Positions 5,881 through 8,842 of a stretch of 8,842 nucleotides of DNA are shown one piece after another. The DNA is taken from assembly GCA_937974465.1 (NCBI GenBank), contig CALJWY010000314.1, positions 1 through 8,842 of the forward strand, read 5' to 3'. Each line of letters begins with the position of its first letter. Position 1 is the stretch's first letter. The DNA comes from an uncultured Lysobacterales bacterium (lineage in GTDB: Bacteria > Pseudomonadota > Gammaproteobacteria > Xanthomonadales > SZUA-36). The position numbers and the translations under genes are program-made. Below the pieces are notes generated by a model that did no database searches, was not told the DNA's origin, and saw nothing but the letters and a program-made list of their open reading frames with translations.

Positions 5881-8529
5881 CAATATCTCGTTACATAATG
5901 CCTGTGCGATGTTCAACAGGGAAGAGATTTGAGTTTTTTCAGCTTCATCAAGCAGGGCTGCGCGTTGGCGGGCCTCGCTTAATTGACTATAGGCGCCCTG
6001 CAAAAGAGCGAGGGCGCCGGAATCCAGCCAGCCACAATCCAGCAAAGCCTGCAATTGCTTGTCGATTTCAGTTGAGCCAATGATTTGAGGATGCGCCTCG
6101 GTATTAAGCAAAAGCCCCAGTTGCACAATAAACTCAATGTCCAGCAGACCTCCATGGCCATATTTAAGCGGACTGGTTTCACCGTGTTGCGACTGTATAC
6201 GTGCTCGCATATCCAGAACAGCCTGTTTAACCTGCTTAATGTCGCGCGGTTTGCTTAGCACTGCTTTTCGAATACTGCGAAAACTATCCCCGGTTTCAGG
6301 GTCGCCGGCAATTGCGCGTGCACGTGTCAGCGCCTGTAGTTCCCAGCACCATGCCTCTTCCATTTGGTAACGTTTGAACGCCTTGACACTGGACACCAGT
6401 AAGCCCGCCCGCCCATTGGGTCGGAGACGGGCGTCGATGTTGTAAAGCCGCCCGGAAGGCGTTAGAACAGACAGGAAACCAAGCATGCGCCGGGCGACCC
6501 CGGTGTGATAACGCTCGGCGGTAATCGGCCGTTTACCGTCAGAGAGCAGGCTCATGGGTTGATACAGGAAGATCAGGTCCAGGTCGGAGTCAAAACCCAG
6601 GTTACAGGCGCCCAGGCTGCCATATGCGACCACGGTTAATTGCGGGCCGGGCAGGTCGCCATGCCGGGATCGCATTTCCAATAACGCCAGTGACAGGACA
6701 GCCTGGACCAGGCCCTGAGCAAGCTGGCTGAGCACCAGGCCAACAGCATGCGCCGACATCGTGGTTTGCAGCATGGCAACGGCAATTCGCAGCTGAATTA
6801 CCTGCTTCAGGTAATTGAGGTCTCCCAGGGTGGTCTCAGCATCGGCAGGACTGTTCAAGATCCGGTCTACACCCGCCTGAATACCTTCTTGGTCAGGTGG
6901 CCGGGCGCCAAGGCTCGGATCAATTAACTCGTCAAGCAGGGCGGGATAACGGGTAACTGTCTGAGCTATCCGCTGGCTTGCGGAAAACAGATCCAACATC
7001 CTCTGGCTTGCACCCGGATTTTGTACCAACAGGGCCAGGTAAGCGCTGCGTCGGCAAATGGCAGACACCAGGTCCAGAACACGCACAACCACGGCATCCG
7101 AAGGGGACTTTGCATGTATTTGCTCAAGTAAAACCGGCATATACTGGTCCAGGCGACGCGAAGCCCGCTGGCTCAGCGAAAGCCGGCTCAAGCGTTTGAC
7201 AAAATCCGTGAGTGGTTTCTGGTTGCCCGCAACAGAGCCCTCATCCAGGTTATATTTCTTAATAGACTGCCAAAGACCATGCCAGGGGTTCTCTTCTGTG
7301 GCCGGGGCGGCCGGTTGCGGCAGACTTTGCTCAAACAAGAGCTGAACCTTGCTCCTGGTGTCTTCAAGTGCAAGCTGGAATTGTGCGAAATCATCGTATC
7401 CCATTGCCCGTGCAACCCTGAGGCCATCCTCACCCTCAGGGAGTCGGTGGGTTTGCTGGTCATGCAAGGCCTGGATTCTATTCTCGGTTCTGCGTAAAAA
7501 CCGATAGGCACTCAAAAGACTTGAAGCTGTTTCATCCCGCAACAGGGCCAGTTCCTGCAAACCGGCCACGGCTTCAAAAATAGATGCAGTTTGCAACAAC
7601 CGTTCGCGACCACCGCGAAGCAGTTGAAAAGTTTGCACAAGGAATTCAATTTCACGAATCCCACCGGGACCGCGTTTAATATCATCAAGGCGATCTTTAC
7701 GCAAAGCATCCTCGCGTACATTGGCATGCATTTCGCGCAGGGCTTCAATGGCGCCAAAATCGATATACCGGCGATACACGAATGGCTTCAGAATATTCAA
7801 TAATAACTGGCCTGAGGCCAACTCACCTGCAACCGGACGTGCCTTGATCAAGGCGTATCTTTCCCAGTCACGGCCCTCGCGTTGATAGTATTGCTCGAGC
7901 GCTGAAAAACTACACACCAGGGGCCCGGAGTCACCGAAGGGCCGCAGACGGGTATCTACCCGAAAACAAAAACCATCGGCGGTTATCTCGGACAGGCTGC
8001 GAATGACCTGGCGAGCCAGGCGAGTGAAAAACTGCTCATTGGCCAGACCGCGGCGGCCATCGCAGACACCACGATCCGGAAAACAAAAAATAATATCTAT
8101 ATCCGAAGACAGGTTGAGCTCATTGCCACCGAGCTTACCGAGTCCAATAACAACCAGTTTCTGAGCCTCACCCTCTGTATTACGCGGTATGCCGTACTTA
8201 TCCTCAAGTAATTTTGTATGCTGGGCTACGGCAGCCTGCAAACACACATCAGCCATCGTGCTCAGGTCTTCGAGAATCTCATCAACCGGCGCCAGGTTAC
8301 TCAGGTCGCGCCAGATCAGGCGCATCATTTCGCGGTTTCGGAACCGGCGAAGCCCCGCGTCCAGGCCACCAGCTTTGATTTCTTCCGCCAATTGCTTTTC
8401 AGTGGGCGGACTGACGCTCTCCAGTCGGCCACTGTTTTTCAGTGACTCCAACCAATCCGGGTTGCGTGTTACCAATTGAGTCAGAAACGGGCTGAGTTCC
8501 AAAACCGGAGATTGCATACTTGAGGGCAT
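5875..8529 (-). CDS. glnE: Bifunctional glutamine synthetase adenylyltransferase/adenylyl-removing enzyme
   Basis: GlnE attaches AMP to, and removes it from, a Tyr on glutamine synthetase in the cytoplasm, in response to PII and glutamine. The 884-residue protein has both nucleotidyltransferase domains. The N-terminal adenylyl-removing domain has GLGKLGGNELNLSSDIDIIF, with metal-binding Asp143 and Asp145, then RVDTRLRPFGDSGPLV, GRDWERYALIKARPVAGE and RGPGGIREIEFLVQTFQLLR. The C-terminal adenylylating domain has AYGSLGACNLGFDSDLDLIF, with Asp649 and Asp651, then DARLRPNGRAGLLV and GHGGLLDIEFIVQLG. Both active sites look intact. It is some 60 residues shorter than the E. coli protein as I recall it, with about 30 missing before the first DxD. 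ATG 8529 is the first in-frame start; the frame stays open upstream to a TGA at 8610-8608 without a usual start codon. The Shine-Dalgarno is weak. The gene needs its own promoter because a terminator separates it from groEL. Confidence 0.97.
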   Translation of the reverse strand: MPSSMQSPVLELSPFLTQLVTRNPDWLESLKNSGRLESVSPPTEKQLAEEIKAGGLDAGLRRFRNREMMRLIWRDLSNLAPVDEILEDLSTMADVCLQAAVAQHTKLLEDKYGIPRNTEGEAQKLVVIGLGKLGGNELNLSSDIDIIFCFPDRGVCDGRRGLANEQFFTRLARQVIRSLSEITADGFCFRVDTRLRPFGDSGPLVCSFSALEQYYQREGRDWERYALIKARPVAGELASGQLLLNILKPFVYRRYIDFGAIEALREMHANVREDALRKDRLDDIKRGPGGIREIEFLVQTFQLLRGGRERLLQTASIFEAVAGLQELALLRDETASSLLSAYRFLRRTENRIQALHDQQTHRLPEGEDGLRVARAMGYDDFAQFQLALEDTRSKVQLLFEQSLPQPAAPATEENPWHGLWQSIKKYNLDEGSVAGNQKPLTDFVKRLSRLSLSQRASRRLDQYMPVLLEQIHAKSPSDAVVVRVLDLVSAICRRSAYLALLVQNPGASQRMLDLFSASQRIAQTVTRYPALLDELIDPSLGARPPDQEGIQAGVDRILNSPADAETTLGDLNYLKQVIQLRIAVAMLQTTMSAHAVGLVLSQLAQGLVQAVLSLALLEMRSRHGDLPGPQLTVVAYGSLGACNLGFDSDLDLIFLYQPMSLLSDGKRPITAERYHTGVARRMLGFLSVLTPSGRLYNIDARLRPNGRAGLLVSSVKAFKRYQMEEAWCWELQALTRARAIAGDPETGDSFRSIRKAVLSKPRDIKQVKQAVLDMRARIQSQHGETSPLKYGHGGLLDIEFIVQLGLLLNTEAHPQIIGSTEIDKQLQALLDCGWLDSGALALLQGAYSQLSEARQRAALLDEAEKTQISSLLNIAQALCNEILR

Positions 8530-8575
8530 GGTTAGAGTATCTCGTACGCTGGATATTGATGTCCACCGTGACGCA

Positions 8576-8589
8576 ATTGTATTTACAAT
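8576..8589 (-). promoter_or_regulatory. Candidate glnE promoter -10 within a perfect dyad
   Basis: ATTGTA-TT-TACAAT is a perfect 6-bp inverted repeat with a 2-base centre. On the minus strand one arm reads TACAAT, a five-of-six match to a sigma-70 -10 box, about 47 bases before the glnE ATG. No good -35 is visible at 15-18 bases spacing, so the promoter call is tentative. The dyad could also be an operator. Confidence 0.35.
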
Positions 8590-8600
8590 AATGAGGTTAA

Positions 8601-8641
8601 GATTGGGTCAGAGCCGGTGCCAGAGTGATTACTCTGACGCC
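8601..8641. repeat. REP-like hairpin with GGGTCAGAG arms
   Basis: CAGAGT (8621-8626), GATT and ACTCTG (8631-8636) form a perfect hairpin. It can extend through one mismatch to GGTG/CGCC, including a G:U pair. The upstream copy GTCAGAG at 8607-8613 can alternatively pair with CTCTGAC at 8632-8638. The pattern resembles the GGGTCAGAGT...ACTCTGACCC palindromes that I recall as common REP-type elements linked to RAYT transposases. This copy is asymmetric and looks decayed. No transposase lies in the window. Confidence 0.5.
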
Positions 8642-8644
8642 AGC

Positions 8645-8662
8645 CGTCTCCCCCGTCTCCCC
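8645..8662. repeat. Short direct repeat CGTCTCCCC, two copies
   Basis: CGTCTCCCC occurs twice back to back at 8645-8653 and 8654-8662, just beyond the groEL terminator. It is too short to assign a role and may reflect replication slippage. Confidence 0.6.
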
Positions 8663-8668
8663 CGGGTA

Positions 8669-8698
8669 TAAAAAAACCCCGCCGTTTGGCGGGGTTTT
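8669..8698 (-). terminator. Rho-independent terminator of groEL
   Basis: On the minus strand AAAACCCCGCC (8698-8688) pairs with GGCGGGGTTTT (8683-8673) across an AAAC loop, and more T residues follow to 8670. The 11-bp stem starts 29 bases after the groEL stop. The A/T symmetry makes it potentially bidirectional. It should insulate glnE from heat-shock transcription of groEL. Confidence 0.93.
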
Positions 8699-8727
8699 AG
8701 GTCTAACTGGGGTTTAAGCAGGATGAT

Positions 8728-8842
8728 TTACATCATGCCGCCCATACCACCCATACCACCCATGCCACCCATATCAGGTGCACCACCCATAGGCGCGTCT
8801 TCCTTCGGAAGTTCAGCAACCATGGCTTCTGTGGTGATCATC
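8728..8842 (-). CDS. groEL: Chaperonin GroEL, C-terminal fragment
   Basis: The last 37 codons of groEL run from the window edge to TAA at 8730-8728. They read MITTEAMVAELPKEDAP, then MGGAPDMGG, then repeated GGM units and a final MM. TEAMVAELPK is the conserved end of the equatorial domain. The disordered GGM tail projects into the folding chamber of the 14-mer that, with GroES, folds cytoplasmic proteins. The rest of the gene, and any groES upstream of it, lie outside the window, so operon structure and heat-shock control cannot be seen. The tail is of the usual gammaproteobacterial type. Confidence 0.97.
   Translation of the reverse strand, partial: MITTEAMVAELPKEDAPMGGAPDMGGMGGMGGMGGMM

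Noticed and set aside
7188..7803. Several 70-107 residue frames on both strands inside glnE
   Set aside because: They are shadows of the glnE frame, with no domain resemblance. The GlnE frame is continuous and conserved across this stretch.

Overview
The window reads as a stretch of gammaproteobacterial chromosome made mostly of core genes: a TolC-type outer-membrane channel, WaaA (Kdo transferase), a WaaL/Wzy-family membrane protein, GlnE and the Met/Gly-rich C-terminus of GroEL. The Gram-negative assignment rests on waaA, tolC and the O-antigen ligase-like gene. The gammaproteobacterial assignment rests on protein resemblance and on gene neighbourhoods I recall (pcm-like/tolC/waaA, and glnE near LPS core genes). 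I cannot name a genus.

Layout. Positions 1-1535 (+) hold the end of a pcm-like methyltransferase gene, followed after 20 bases by tolC. Positions 1536-1981 form a 446-bp convergent intergenic region filled with repeats. From 1982 to 8529 every gene is on the minus strand; in transcription order they are glnE, a small zf-CHCC zinc-finger gene, a GT4 glycosyltransferase, an O-antigen ligase-like gene and waaA. A 198-bp gap carries the groEL terminator, a REP-like hairpin and probably the glnE promoter. The 3' end of groEL (minus strand) closes the window.

Function. The GT4, ligase-like and waaA genes look like one LPS core/O-antigen module. The two last junctions are stop/start overlaps of the form TGATG, and the zinc-finger/GT4 gap is 2 bases, so translation is probably coupled along the chain. 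WaaA adds Kdo to lipid A, the GT4 probably adds a core or O-chain sugar, and the ligase-like protein probably joins or polymerises O-chain in the periplasm. GlnE controls glutamine synthetase and is metabolically unrelated; a weak terminator-like hairpin lies at its end.

The most unusual part is 1593-2006. Two full copies of a GTCATYCCCGC-GAAA-GCGGGRAT palindrome lie in inverted orientation about 65 bp apart and differ by a compensatory base-pair change. Each is flanked on its outer side by a tandem array whose unit contains only the outer half of the palindrome: six 24-bp units on the tolC side, and three clear 46-bp units plus one degenerate unit on the waaA side. The degenerate unit runs into the last codons of waaA. 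The palindromes probably also serve as transcription terminators for the converging genes. I found no clear evidence of an undescribed protein-coding system; the novelty here is repeat architecture.
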